Assembly (NCBI GenBank): GCA_002367235.1
Contig: DFBC01000078.1
Location: 1-9,723 of the forward strand
Source: Cellvibrionales bacterium UBA3090
Lineage (GTDB): Bacteria > Pseudomonadota > Gammaproteobacteria > Pseudomonadales > Porticoccaceae
Length of the DNA: 9,723 bases
Direction: 5' to 3'
Part shown: positions 1 to 6,466 of the stretch, one piece after another
Numbering within the stretch: position 1 is the first letter of the stretch
How the letters are laid out: each line of letters begins with the position of its first letter
Notes under the pieces: model-generated
The model's database searches: none
The model's input: only the letters and a program-made list of their open reading frames with translations
Told to the model about the DNA's origin: nothing
Translations under genes and position numbers: made by a program

Positions 1-936
1 AAACCTTATCTATCGCATTGTTTGGCGGTAGATGATGTTCATCAGCTCTATATTGAGGAGGTGGGAAATCCCGATGGTGTCCCCGTTCTTTTTGTACATG
101 GTGGTCCAGGTGGGGGGTGTACAGAAAACGATAGACGATTTTTTGATCCAGAAAAATACCGGATTATCCTGTTTGACCAGCGAGGTAGTGGCCGCTCAAC
201 ACCCCATGCAGAATTAACCAATAACAGTACACACGAATTGGTTGCGGATATGGAGAAAATCCGTGAACTGCTCAAGATTGAGAGTTGGGTTTTATTCGGT
301 GGGTCGTGGGGTTCTACGCTGAGCTTGGTCTATGCTCAGGCCTGTCCAGATCGAGTCCGTGGGATGATTTTGCGTGGCATTTTTCTTTGCCGCGACCAGG
401 ACATACATTGGTTTTATCAGGATGGAGCCTGTCATATCTTTCCCGATTACTGGCGAGACTATCTGGCGCCAATTCCTGCCTCGGAGCGGGGCGATATGTT
501 GGCTGCGTATTATCAGCGTTTGATTGGCGATGATGAGCTGGTGCGAATGGCGGCGGCGAAAGCCTGGTCGACCTGGGAGGGGCGTTGTGCCAGCTTGCAT
601 CCCAACCATAGTTTGGTCGAGTATTTGGGGAGTCCGCATATCGCGCTGGCAATGGCGCGGATCGAGGCACATTATTTTGTTAACCATGCCTTTCTGGACG
701 CGGATGAAATTATATTGGGTGCAGGTGTCCTGAAAGATATTCCCGGCGTCATTGTTCACGGCCGTTACGACATGGTTTGCCCCGTGGCGCAGGCTTATGA
801 GCTTCATCAAGCGTGGCCGGGGTCTATTTTAGAGGTGGTTCGTGATGCGGGGCATGCTTCGAGCGAGCCTGGAACGCTGGCCGCTCTGGTGCAGGCGACG
901 GACAACATGATTGCAACCTTGGGAAATGCGTCCTGA
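1..936 (+). CDS. pip: Proline iminopeptidase (alpha/beta hydrolase), 5' end cut by window edge
   Basis: This gene encodes a cytoplasmic serine peptidase of family S33, which releases N-terminal proline from peptides. The frame is open from base 1 and gives 311 visible residues starting KPYLSHCLAVDD. Family members usually begin a few residues earlier, so the true start is probably just outside the window and the in-frame TTG at 22 is not it. In visible-fragment numbering, the oxyanion-hole motif HGGPGGGC is at about 33-40 and DQRGSGRS at about 59-66. The nucleophile elbow GGSWGS has Ser102. The acid is Asp257 in GRYDMVCP and the base is His285 in DAGHASSEP, so the triad is intact. The length fits the family's roughly 315-320 residues. 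The gene converges on darP with 18 bases between stop codons, so it belongs to a different transcription unit from the rest of the window. Assignment to Pip rather than another S33 hydrolase rests on the GGSWGSTL and HGGPGGGC motifs. Confidence 0.9.
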   Translation, partial: KPYLSHCLAVDDVHQLYIEEVGNPDGVPVLFVHGGPGGGCTENDRRFFDPEKYRIILFDQRGSGRSTPHAELTNNSTHELVADMEKIRELLKIESWVLFGGSWGSTLSLVYAQACPDRVRGMILRGIFLCRDQDIHWFYQDGACHIFPDYWRDYLAPIPASERGDMLAAYYQRLIGDDELVRMAAAKAWSTWEGRCASLHPNHSLVEYLGSPHIALAMARIEAHYFVNHAFLDADEIILGAGVLKDIPGVIVHGRYDMVCPVAQAYELHQAWPGSILEVVRDAGHASSEPGTLAALVQATDNMIATLGNAS

Positions 937-954
937 CTTGGTGTGTTGCGTTTT

Positions 955-1482
955 TTAGTCGAGAGATTCCTGTAAATATTTGAAGATTTTTCGGCTGGCG
1001 GCGGGTGGTTTGTTCTGTGATTGTTCTTTCTTTGCCTGGCGGATCAGTTGGCGCAGATGTTGTCTGTCCAGTGCTGGTGCCTCTGTGACCAGTTCATCGA
1101 GAGCCTTGTCTCCCTCGCTAATGAGCCGGTCTCGCCATTGCTCCAGATGGTGAAAGTGTTGCCGAAAGCTTTGACTTTGATGGTGGAAGCTTTCTAGACG
1201 TTGTTTGATTGCGTCACTGTCGATGTTTCGCATAATTTTGCCAATATACTGTAATTGCCTACGCTTCCCCTCGCGATTCTTTAACCTGCGTGCCAGCATG
1301 ACCGCTTCTTCCAGCAGTTCAGGCATGGGGATTTTTGCCAGCTTGGCGGGTGATAGGTTGACCAGTTCCTCGCCTATGTTTTGCAGGGCGGTCATTTCGC
1401 GTTTGAGGGCAGACTTGCTCTTGGGTTCTTCTTCTGAAAGTGGTTGGCCCGGAGTGTTCTCAGGAAGCTGTTCATTATTCAT
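955..1482 (-). CDS. darP: Ribosome-associated protein DarP (YjgA/DUF615 family)
   Basis: This gene encodes a small, highly charged, mostly helical protein of 175 residues; the E. coli protein has about 183. In E. coli, DarP (YjgA) binds late pre-50S particles and helps mature the peptidyl transferase centre. Family signatures are visible: SKSALKREM at 22-30 followed by TALQNIGEELVNL, the basic stretch REGKRRQLQYIGK at 70-82, RQLIRQAKKE at 144-153 and SRKIFKYL near the C-terminus at 163-170. There is no signal peptide or membrane segment. The ATG lies three bases after the mgtE stop (TAAACCATG) with no clear Shine-Dalgarno sequence, so translation is probably coupled to mgtE. No hairpin plus T-run was seen after the stop, so the transcript may end inside or beyond pip. 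The family call is firm; the precise role is carried over from E. coli. Confidence 0.9.
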   Translation of the reverse strand: MNNEQLPENTPGQPLSEEEPKSKSALKREMTALQNIGEELVNLSPAKLAKIPMPELLEEAVMLARRLKNREGKRRQLQYIGKIMRNIDSDAIKQRLESFHHQSQSFRQHFHHLEQWRDRLISEGDKALDELVTEAPALDRQHLRQLIRQAKKEQSQNKPPAASRKIFKYLQESLD

Positions 1483-1485
1483 GGT

Positions 1486-2847
1486 TTATGAGCCGTAAAA
1501 TATTGTTGCCAGACCCAAGAACGAGAGGAAGCCAACCACATCAGTAATGGTGGTTAGGGCAACGCTACCGGCTAGGGCTGGGTCTATGTTGCAGGCCTTG
1601 AGGATGACGGGTAGCGCCGCTCCTGCCAGGGCTGCTGCGATTAGATTAATAACCATGGCGGCAGCAATAATGACTGCAATCATGGGGTCTTGGAACCACA
1701 GGGCTGCAACGCAACCCATAACCAATGCCCACAACATGCCATTGAGAGCGCCTACGGCAAACTCTTTGCTCAGCAGCCATCGGAGGTTGTTGCGGGTGAT
1801 TTGACCAAGTGCCATGCCTCGAATGACCACGGTGAGTGTTTGACTGCCGGCTACTCCGCCCATGCTTGCCACAATTGGCATTAGTATCGCTAGGGCCACG
1901 ACCTTGTCTATGGTCGCCTCAAATATATTGATGACAGCTGAGGCAAGGATTGCCGTCATCAGGTTGATCCCTAGCCAGACAGCTCGGCGTGGCGTGGTGC
2001 GGCCAACCGAAGCAAAGGTTTCCTCTACATCACTTAGTCCGGCTAGCCCTAGCAGCGAGTGATCCGCATCTTCAATGATGACGTCGACGACATCATCAAT
2101 GGTGATCCGTCCCAGTAATTTGTTTTCTTCGTTAACCACCGGGGCAGAAACCCAGTTATGTTTTTCAAACAAGTGTGCGACTTCTGAGTCGGACATGTCT
2201 GCTGGTATGGCCTCTACCTCTGTGGCAGTTATTTCTCGGACGGTAATGTTGGGGCTTGATGTTAGTAGTTTTCCTATTGGCAAAATACCTAGGAAGGTGT
2301 CTTCCCTGTTGACCACAAAAATACTGTCGGTAATTTCGGGCAGCCCCTCGTGTCGACGGAGGTAGCGTAAAACCACGTCTAAGGTTAAGTCGGGCCGGAC
2401 GGTAATGGTGTCCGTGTTCATCAGGCCGCCGGCGGTATCTTCGTTGTAGGGAAGAATGGCCTCTACGCGGTGGCGATCCTGGGCGCTCATGGCTTGCAGG
2501 ACTTCTGGTATTACTTTTTCTGGAAGTTGCTGGAGGATGTCTGCGACATCATCGGGGTCGAGCCCCTCCGTCAGCGAAGCCACTTCGTGGCTTTCCATTT
2601 CATTGAGGATTTCGCCGCTTATCTCTTCGTTGAGTTCGCCTATGACTTCCCCTTCAGATTCCTTGTCGACCAAATCCCACAATACTCGTCGGGCTTTGGG
2701 GGGGGCAGATTCAATTTGGTCGGCAATATCGGCAGGCGTGAGGTTGTTCAGCATGTGCCGCAGCAGGCGCACATTACTGGAATCCATCATTTCGTTAACG
2801 CTGGCAAGCTGTGATAGCTGGCTAACTTTTTCGTTGGGGGCCTGCAT
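1486..2847 (-). CDS. mgtE: Magnesium transporter MgtE
   Basis: This gene encodes an inner-membrane Mg2+ channel/transporter of 453 residues, the usual family length. The N-terminal superhelical MgtE_N domain spans about 25-130 and carries several acidic patches. It is followed by a CBS pair at about 140-260, which senses cytosolic Mg2+ in characterised homologues, and then a connecting helix. Five hydrophobic segments follow at about 288-310, 315-343, 364-385, 388-415 and 425-451. The pore signature MPIVASMGGVAGSQ at 323-336 is intact. Asp436 in TDVVGF of the last helix matches the pore Asp that coordinates Mg2+ in the Thermus protein. An AGGA lies 12 bases before the ATG, a rather long spacing. 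The gene is followed after three bases by darP. It is separated from npr by 127 bases, the longest gap in the window, so it probably has its own promoter. Low affinity for Co2+ or other divalent ions cannot be excluded. Confidence 0.96.
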   Translation of the reverse strand: MQAPNEKVSQLSQLASVNEMMDSSNVRLLRHMLNNLTPADIADQIESAPPKARRVLWDLVDKESEGEVIGELNEEISGEILNEMESHEVASLTEGLDPDDVADILQQLPEKVIPEVLQAMSAQDRHRVEAILPYNEDTAGGLMNTDTITVRPDLTLDVVLRYLRRHEGLPEITDSIFVVNREDTFLGILPIGKLLTSSPNITVREITATEVEAIPADMSDSEVAHLFEKHNWVSAPVVNEENKLLGRITIDDVVDVIIEDADHSLLGLAGLSDVEETFASVGRTTPRRAVWLGINLMTAILASAVINIFEATIDKVVALAILMPIVASMGGVAGSQTLTVVIRGMALGQITRNNLRWLLSKEFAVGALNGMLWALVMGCVAALWFQDPMIAVIIAAAMVINLIAAALAGAALPVILKACNIDPALAGSVALTTITDVVGFLSFLGLATIFYGS

Positions 2848-2909
2848 CTTTGGGGCGGTTCCTAACTACCGTTGTAGATGGTCGATAGTTTATAGGTGAG
2901 AGATAGAAA

Positions 2910-2915
2910 ATTATA
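2910..2915 (-). promoter_or_regulatory. Candidate -10 element for mgtE-darP
   Basis: On the minus strand a perfect TATAAT lies 62 bases upstream of the mgtE ATG, in the 127-base gap after npr. At the normal 16-18 base spacing there is only C-rich sequence (CCCACC or TCCCAC), which is a poor -35, and no TGn extended -10 precedes it. A TTGCTG is present but sits only 7 bases upstream, too close. If the element is used it may need an activator. The predicted leader between it and the ATG contains a weak ACTATC/GGTAGT stem beside the putative ribosome binding site. Confidence 0.35.
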
Positions 2916-2974
2916 GCGCTGTCAGCAAGATGGGTGGGAGGGTTTGCTAGGTTTAAGTGGTGTTCACTCCGAAT

Positions 2975-3256
2975 CTATTGGTCTTCGCCAAAGTAGTTTT
3001 CAATCAGTTGCTCTATGTCTCTATGAGCTTTCTCTGCGTCGTTTCCTTCAAAATGAAAATGTAGAACTGTGCCCTGATTGGCGGCAAGTAACATCAGGGA
3101 CATTACGCTTTTTGCGTCAACCAGCTTTTCGGGGCTTCGGCCAGTTTTAATTGTGCAGCCATACTTGCCAGCTGTAGATGCTAGTTTTGCAGCTGCGCGT
3201 GCATGAAGTCCAAGCTTGTTTACGATGGTCAGTTCGATATTGATCATGTGAGACAT
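2975..3256 (-). CDS. npr: Phosphocarrier protein NPr (HPr-like, PTS-Ntr)
   Basis: This gene (also called ptsO) encodes the cytoplasmic HPr-like phosphocarrier of the nitrogen-related PTS. It takes phosphate from EI-Ntr (PtsP) and passes it to EIIA-Ntr (PtsN), which is encoded two genes upstream. The protein has 93 residues. The phosphorylation site is His18 in NKLGLHARAAAK, and the HARAA form is typical of pseudomonad-type PtsO rather than the HARPA of sugar HPr. Ser50 in AKSVMSLMLLAA matches the position of the regulatory serine of Gram-positive HPr, but I infer no kinase here. The ATG at 3256 is chosen over the in-frame ATG three codons later because GGAGAG (minus strand of 3262-3267) lies five bases before it. 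The gene starts 34 bases after the rapZ stop. That gap contains one arm of a hairpin that could hide this ribosome binding site. PtsP is not in the window. Confidence 0.94.
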   Translation of the reverse strand: MSHMINIELTIVNKLGLHARAAAKLASTAGKYGCTIKTGRSPEKLVDAKSVMSLMLLAANQGTVLHFHFEGNDAEKAHRDIEQLIENYFGEDQ

Positions 3257-3259
3257 AAA

Positions 3260-3301
3260 AGCTCTCCGTGCGTGTTTCTGTCAAGTGAGGTCACGAGAGC
3301 T
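3260..3301 (-). repeat. Inverted repeat spanning rapZ end and npr ribosome binding site
   Basis: On the minus strand, AGCTCTC (from 3301 to 3295, inside the last rapZ codons) is exactly complementary to GAGAGCT (from 3266 to 3260). Three possible G-U pairs could extend the base of the stem. The 28-base loop holds the rapZ stop codon and a small GTGA/TCAC sub-stem. The distal arm includes most of the npr Shine-Dalgarno sequence. Four Ts follow the second arm, too few for a strong intrinsic terminator. It is read here as a possible translational coupling hairpin. Confidence 0.45.
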
Positions 3302-4151
3302 CCCTGTGTCGTACTTGAGTGTTTGCATATTGTTGGCTGAAATATTCTCCCAGCATTTTACTCACATAAACTGAGCGATGCTGGCCTCCTGTGCAGCCGA
3401 TGGCCACAGTTAGGTAGCTACGGTTGTTGGCGCGAAAACTGGGAATCCATCGAGTCATAAAGCCATTGATGTCCGCCAGCATGGCTGCGACCTCTGGTTG
3501 AGACTCAAGGAATTCGATAACGGGTTCATCCTTACCTGAAAAGTGCCTTAGCTCCTGTTTCCAGTAGGGGTTCGGTAAACATCGAACATCAAATACAAAA
3601 TCAGCATCTGAGGGCACGCCTCGCTTGAAGGCAAAAGACTCAAAAAGTATGGCGATATCACCATTGTTTTCAGTGGCAATTTGTTTTTTTGTGATGTCTC
3701 GAAGCTGGTGCAGGGTCATGTTGCTGGTGTCGATCCTGCGGTTGGCTATAGAGGCTATAGGTTCGAGTAATTTTGTCTCTAGTGCTATTGCCTCTTTTAA
3801 GTCAATTTGTTCTGAGCTGAGCGGGTGTTTTCGACGTGTTTCGCTGAAGCGTTGAATCAGTACTGATGTCCTGGCATCGAGAAAGATGACGTCGTAATTA
3901 ATGCCTGTTGCTTGCAGCTCGTTAAGAATGTTGGGTAGTTGATCGAGGTCGCCAGTCAGGTTTCTGGCATCAATGCCTACGGCAATATTTTCCAGCCAGT
4001 TGCGACCTTGTTTGTTGGGCGTTTGTTGGAAAAGTCCGGGCAGTAGGGTTGCGGGTAAGTTGTCAATACAGGTAAAGCCCAGGTCTTCCAATATATTCAA
4101 AGCTGTGCTTTTTCCTGAGCCGGATCGCCCGCTAACCACTACCAATCGCAT
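3291..4151 (-). CDS. rapZ: RNase adapter / nucleotide-binding protein RapZ (YvcJ family)
   Basis: This gene encodes a cytoplasmic P-loop protein of 286 residues; E. coli RapZ has 284. In E. coli it senses glucosamine-6-phosphate and guides RNase E to the sRNA GlmZ, so controlling glmS and cell-envelope precursor supply. The Walker A motif GRSGSGKS is at 8-15, GIDARN at 59-64 and YDVIFLDA at 86-93. The C-terminal domain carries DVRCLPNPYW at 188-197 and the metabolite/RNA-domain motif GCTGGQHRS at 252-260. The start is set at ATG 4151, four bases after the ptsN stop. It has AAGGA at good spacing and gives the canonical N-terminus MRLVVVSGRSG. A longer in-frame reading to 4292 would overlap ptsN by 137 bases and add an unrelated 47-residue extension. 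The protein ends RHRELS, without the basic KRK-type tail of E. coli RapZ, so the RNA-adapter role may not apply here. Confidence 0.95.
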   Translation of the reverse strand: MRLVVVSGRSGSGKSTALNILEDLGFTCIDNLPATLLPGLFQQTPNKQGRNWLENIAVGIDARNLTGDLDQLPNILNELQATGINYDVIFLDARTSVLIQRFSETRRKHPLSSEQIDLKEAIALETKLLEPIASIANRRIDTSNMTLHQLRDITKKQIATENNGDIAILFESFAFKRGVPSDADFVFDVRCLPNPYWKQELRHFSGKDEPVIEFLESQPEVAAMLADINGFMTRWIPSFRANNRSYLTVAIGCTGGQHRSVYVSKMLGEYFSQQYANTQVRHRELS

Positions 4152-4155
4152 AGAT

Positions 4156-4620
4156 TTATCCTTGGTCTGTCCAATTGGCGGTGGTTGTCTGGTAGAGGGC
4201 TTCGTTTGAGTTAGCTTCGCGTAGTTGAGTGCGAACGTCTTCCTCTTGTAGCAGTTCTGCAATGGCAGATAGTACCTGCAGGTGCTCATCATTTTGCTCT
4301 TCAGGTACGATCAGGGCAAAAACGATGTCAACAGGTGCGCCATCAATAGCGTCAAAGTCCACAGGATCGCTTAATTTTAGCAATGCCCCTGTGATTTTAT
4401 GACAGCTGGCCATTCGGCAATGGGGGATGGCTATGCCTTCCCCAATCCCTGTGCTGCCAAGTCGTTCTCTGGCCAAGAGGCCTAGGTAAAGTTCGTCGGC
4501 ATCAACTTCCATCATTCGATCATTTAAAAAATGGGAGAGATGCTCAAGGACTCTTTTTTTGCTGCCCCCGGGAGCATCGTAAGAGATGTTCTCGGGGGGG
4601 AGTATGTCGATCAGTTTCAT
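4156..4620 (-). CDS. ptsN: PTS IIA-like nitrogen regulatory protein EIIA-Ntr
   Basis: This gene encodes the terminal phosphoacceptor of the nitrogen PTS, a cytoplasmic regulator of 154 residues. It does not transport sugar. In E. coli its dephosphorylated form modulates K+ uptake (TrkA, KdpD) and other targets. The PTS EIIA type-2 fold is recognisable: LLARERLGSTGIGEGIAIPH places the active-site histidine at residue 67, followed by FALIVPEEQNDEHLQVLS at about 101-118. The N-terminus MKLIDILPPENI is typical. The ATG lies six bases after the hpf stop with no purine-rich Shine-Dalgarno sequence before it (the gap reads CCCTCC), so initiation probably depends on ribosomes finishing hpf. The rapZ start follows four bases after this gene's stop. 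Co-location with npr and rpoN is the standard gammaproteobacterial arrangement. Confidence 0.96.
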   Translation of the reverse strand: MKLIDILPPENISYDAPGGSKKRVLEHLSHFLNDRMMEVDADELYLGLLARERLGSTGIGEGIAIPHCRMASCHKITGALLKLSDPVDFDAIDGAPVDIVFALIVPEEQNDEHLQVLSAIAELLQEEDVRTQLREANSNEALYQTTTANWTDQG

Positions 4621-4626
4621 GGAGGG

Positions 4627-4914
4627 TTATCTACCGCGGTTTTTTTCCTTGTGCTTGATAAGCTGACGATCAAGCTTGTCTGACAGCATGTCTATCGCTG
4701 CATAAAGATCGTCATGTTCTGAGTTGGCAAAAAACTCACCGCCGCTGACGTGCACGGTAGCTTCTGCTTTCTGAATCAGTTTTTCTACGGAGAGAATTAC
4801 GCTGGTACTGGTGATTCTGTCGTTGTGACGCTCTAGCTTGGATAGCTTGCTGGTCACATACTCTTTTATTGGGTCGGTGATCTCGAGGTGGTGTCCGCTG
4901 ATATTTAGTTGCAT
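4627..4914 (-). CDS. hpf: Ribosome hibernation promoting factor, short form
   Basis: This gene encodes the 95-residue short HPF. It binds the 30S decoding centre and, in E. coli, acts with RMF to form 100S dimers in stationary phase. The sequence MQLNISGHHLEITDPIKEYV opens with the family's first beta strand and helix. It continues with SKLERHNDRI, the strand segment AEATVHVSGGEFFANSEHDDLYAAIDMLSDKL at about 51-82 and a basic tail KHKEKNRGR. Length and lack of a C-terminal dimerisation domain mark the short rather than the long form. The ATG is preceded by a strong AAGGAG (minus strand of 4921-4926) at six-base spacing. This is the best ribosome binding site between rpoN and npr, and it suggests much higher expression than rpoN. 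The gene starts 23 bases after the rpoN stop, in AT-rich sequence that could hide a weak local promoter, though none fits consensus well. Confidence 0.95.
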   Translation of the reverse strand: MQLNISGHHLEITDPIKEYVTSKLSKLERHNDRITSTSVILSVEKLIQKAEATVHVSGGEFFANSEHDDLYAAIDMLSDKLDRQLIKHKEKNRGR

Positions 4915-4937
4915 GCGGTTCTCCTTAGTTATATAGA

Positions 4938-6392
4938 TTAGACATGTGGTTTATAACGTTTTCTTTCACTGGAGGATGGGATGCCCATTCCTTCCCGGTA
5001 TTTTGCTACTGTGCGTCGTGCGACCTGTATTCCCATCTCTTCAAATAAATTGGTAAGTTTGTTATCGCTTAGTGGTTTTACTGGGTCTTCTGCATTAATC
5101 ATCTTTTTCAGGATAGCGCGAATAGCCGTTGATGAACACTCCCCGCCACTTGACGTATTTACATGGCTGGAAAAGAAGTATTTCAATTCAAAGACCCCTT
5201 GGGGGGTGTCCATGTATTTTTGGGTGGTTACTCTTGATATGGTGGACTCGTGTAGCTCCAGCCGTTCTGCTATGTCTGCTAATACCATGGGGCGCATGGC
5301 TTCTGGGCCCTGTGCTAGAAACGCCTGCTGTAGCTCAATGATGCAAGACGACACCCGAAGCAAGGTGTCATTTCGGCTTTCTATACTTCGTAGAAACCAC
5401 TTGGCTTCTTGAAGGTGGTTTTTTAGAAAGGTGTTGTCTTCGCTTGAGTCTGCCCGACGTATCATTTGTGCGTATTGCTGGTTGATGCTCAGGCGAGGAG
5501 TTATGTCTTGGTTTAATGATACTTGCCAGTGATCATTTACTTTGCTGACACTAACATCGGGAACAACATATTCCACGTCATCGCTACTAATGCTGTCGCC
5601 TGGGTATGGCGATAGTGTTTGGATGAGTTGGATGGCGGCGATGATGTTCGCTTCTTCATACCCGGTGAGCTTTTCTAGGCGGCGAAAGTCACGCTGCCCC
5701 ACTAGGTCGAGATGGTTTTCTACAAGCTGTTTTGCCTCTGCTAAATAGTCCGTCGCAGATGAGAATTGGTTAAGTTGGATTAATAGGCTTTCGGCCAAGC
5801 TTGCAGCGCCTACACCGGGCGGGTCAAATTGCTGAATACGATGAAGAACCGCTACGACTTCATCTAGCTCAATCTCATCATCGAGGGAAGCCCAGATTTC
5901 TTCAACGGGGACAACTAGCATGCCTCTCTTGTCGATGGCATCGATGATATTTTCACCGATCAGGTTGTCGGTTGCCGAGAGTGGTGTCAGGTTCAGCTGC
6001 CAAAGAAGATGCTCCTGAAGCGATTCTGTCACGTGGTGAACGCTTTCAAAATCATGGGGTTCGTTGGATGGTGCTTTGCTGCTTGAGGTGGGTTGGTAGA
6101 TGTCGTCCCAGTTGGCATCGACGGGTAAATCTTGGGGGATCTTGTTTTCCCAGTCCTCTCCATTGAGGTCTTGGGTTGCGGTTTCTACGGCCTCTTTTGG
6201 GGTTGCCGTTTCTTGGCTATCCGGGGTGTTTTCTGATTCTTCTGCAAGCTCAAGTAGTGGGTTGTCGTAGAGGTTTTGTTGTATTTCCTGCTGAAGATCT
6301 AGTGACGATAACTGTAATAGGCGGATAGCCTGTTGCAGTTGGGGCGTCATGGTCAGTTGTTGACCAATTTTTAGTTGCAGACTGGCTTTCAT
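4938..6392 (-). CDS. rpoN: RNA polymerase sigma-54 factor RpoN
   Basis: This gene encodes the alternative sigma factor that recognises -24/-12 promoters and needs ATP-driven enhancer-binding proteins. It has 484 residues, normal for the family. Region I (about 1-50) has the Gln/Leu-rich activator-interacting sequence MKASLQLKIGQQLTMTPQLQQ. Region II (about 51-118) is acidic and low in complexity. The core-binding domain follows and includes FDPPGVGA at 189-196 and LSPYPG at 260-265. A helix-turn-helix lies at about 371-394 (LADIAERLELHESTISRV). The RpoN box ARRTVAKYRE at 458-467 reads the -24 element. No good Shine-Dalgarno sequence precedes the ATG; a small ACCA/TGGT stem lies in its place. 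It is separated from lptB by 98 bases containing overlapping sigma-70-like and sigma-54-like motifs, so rpoN may have its own regulated promoter as well as read-through from the lpt genes. Confidence 0.98.
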   Translation of the reverse strand: MKASLQLKIGQQLTMTPQLQQAIRLLQLSSLDLQQEIQQNLYDNPLLELAEESENTPDSQETATPKEAVETATQDLNGEDWENKIPQDLPVDANWDDIYQPTSSSKAPSNEPHDFESVHHVTESLQEHLLWQLNLTPLSATDNLIGENIIDAIDKRGMLVVPVEEIWASLDDEIELDEVVAVLHRIQQFDPPGVGAASLAESLLIQLNQFSSATDYLAEAKQLVENHLDLVGQRDFRRLEKLTGYEEANIIAAIQLIQTLSPYPGDSISSDDVEYVVPDVSVSKVNDHWQVSLNQDITPRLSINQQYAQMIRRADSSEDNTFLKNHLQEAKWFLRSIESRNDTLLRVSSCIIELQQAFLAQGPEAMRPMVLADIAERLELHESTISRVTTQKYMDTPQGVFELKYFFSSHVNTSSGGECSSTAIRAILKKMINAEDPVKPLSDNKLTNLFEEMGIQVARRTVAKYREGMGIPSSSERKRYKPHV

Positions 6393-6436
6393 ACTTCGGA
6401 AAGACCATTTTGGTAGAATTTAATGCTCACATGGAA

Positions 6437-6466
6437 AGTGTAGTCTGTGGGCCGTGGGCGTGACAA
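6437..6466 (-). promoter_or_regulatory. Candidate sigma-70 promoter for rpoN
   Basis: On the minus strand TTGTCA (6466 to 6461, five of six matches to TTGACA) is followed by an 18-base spacer and TACACT (6442 to 6437, four of six matches to TATAAT). Transcription would start about 40 bases upstream of the rpoN ATG. It is the best sigma-70-like pair I found in the 98-base gap. The -35 abuts the sigma-54-like motif directly upstream. Confidence 0.4.

Noticed and set aside
292..810. 172-codon open frame antisense to pip
   Set aside because: It lies wholly opposite a gene with an intact catalytic triad, resembles no family and has no ribosome binding site. It is a shadow frame.
937..960. Bidirectional terminator between pip and darP
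   Set aside because: There is a T-run at 951-956 on the plus strand, but I find no GC-rich hairpin before it, and no T-run after a hairpin on the minus strand.
2456..2899. 147-codon open frame antisense to mgtE
   Set aside because: It is rich in Ser and Arg with no recognisable domain, and lies opposite the conserved MgtE N-terminal domain. It is a shadow frame.
3257..3290. Perfect TTGACA in the rapZ-npr gap as a promoter for npr
   Set aside because: At 17-18 base spacing the -10 position (TTTTAT) falls on the npr start codon, so transcripts would begin inside npr. No better -10 is nearby.
4152..4292. Longer rapZ start giving a 333-residue protein
   Set aside because: It would overlap ptsN by 137 bases and add 47 residues unlike the family. 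ATG 4151 gives the canonical N-terminus and has an AAGGA ribosome binding site.
4981..5412. 143-codon open frame antisense to rpoN
   Set aside because: It lies opposite the conserved DNA-binding domain and RpoN box, with no family resemblance. It is a shadow frame.
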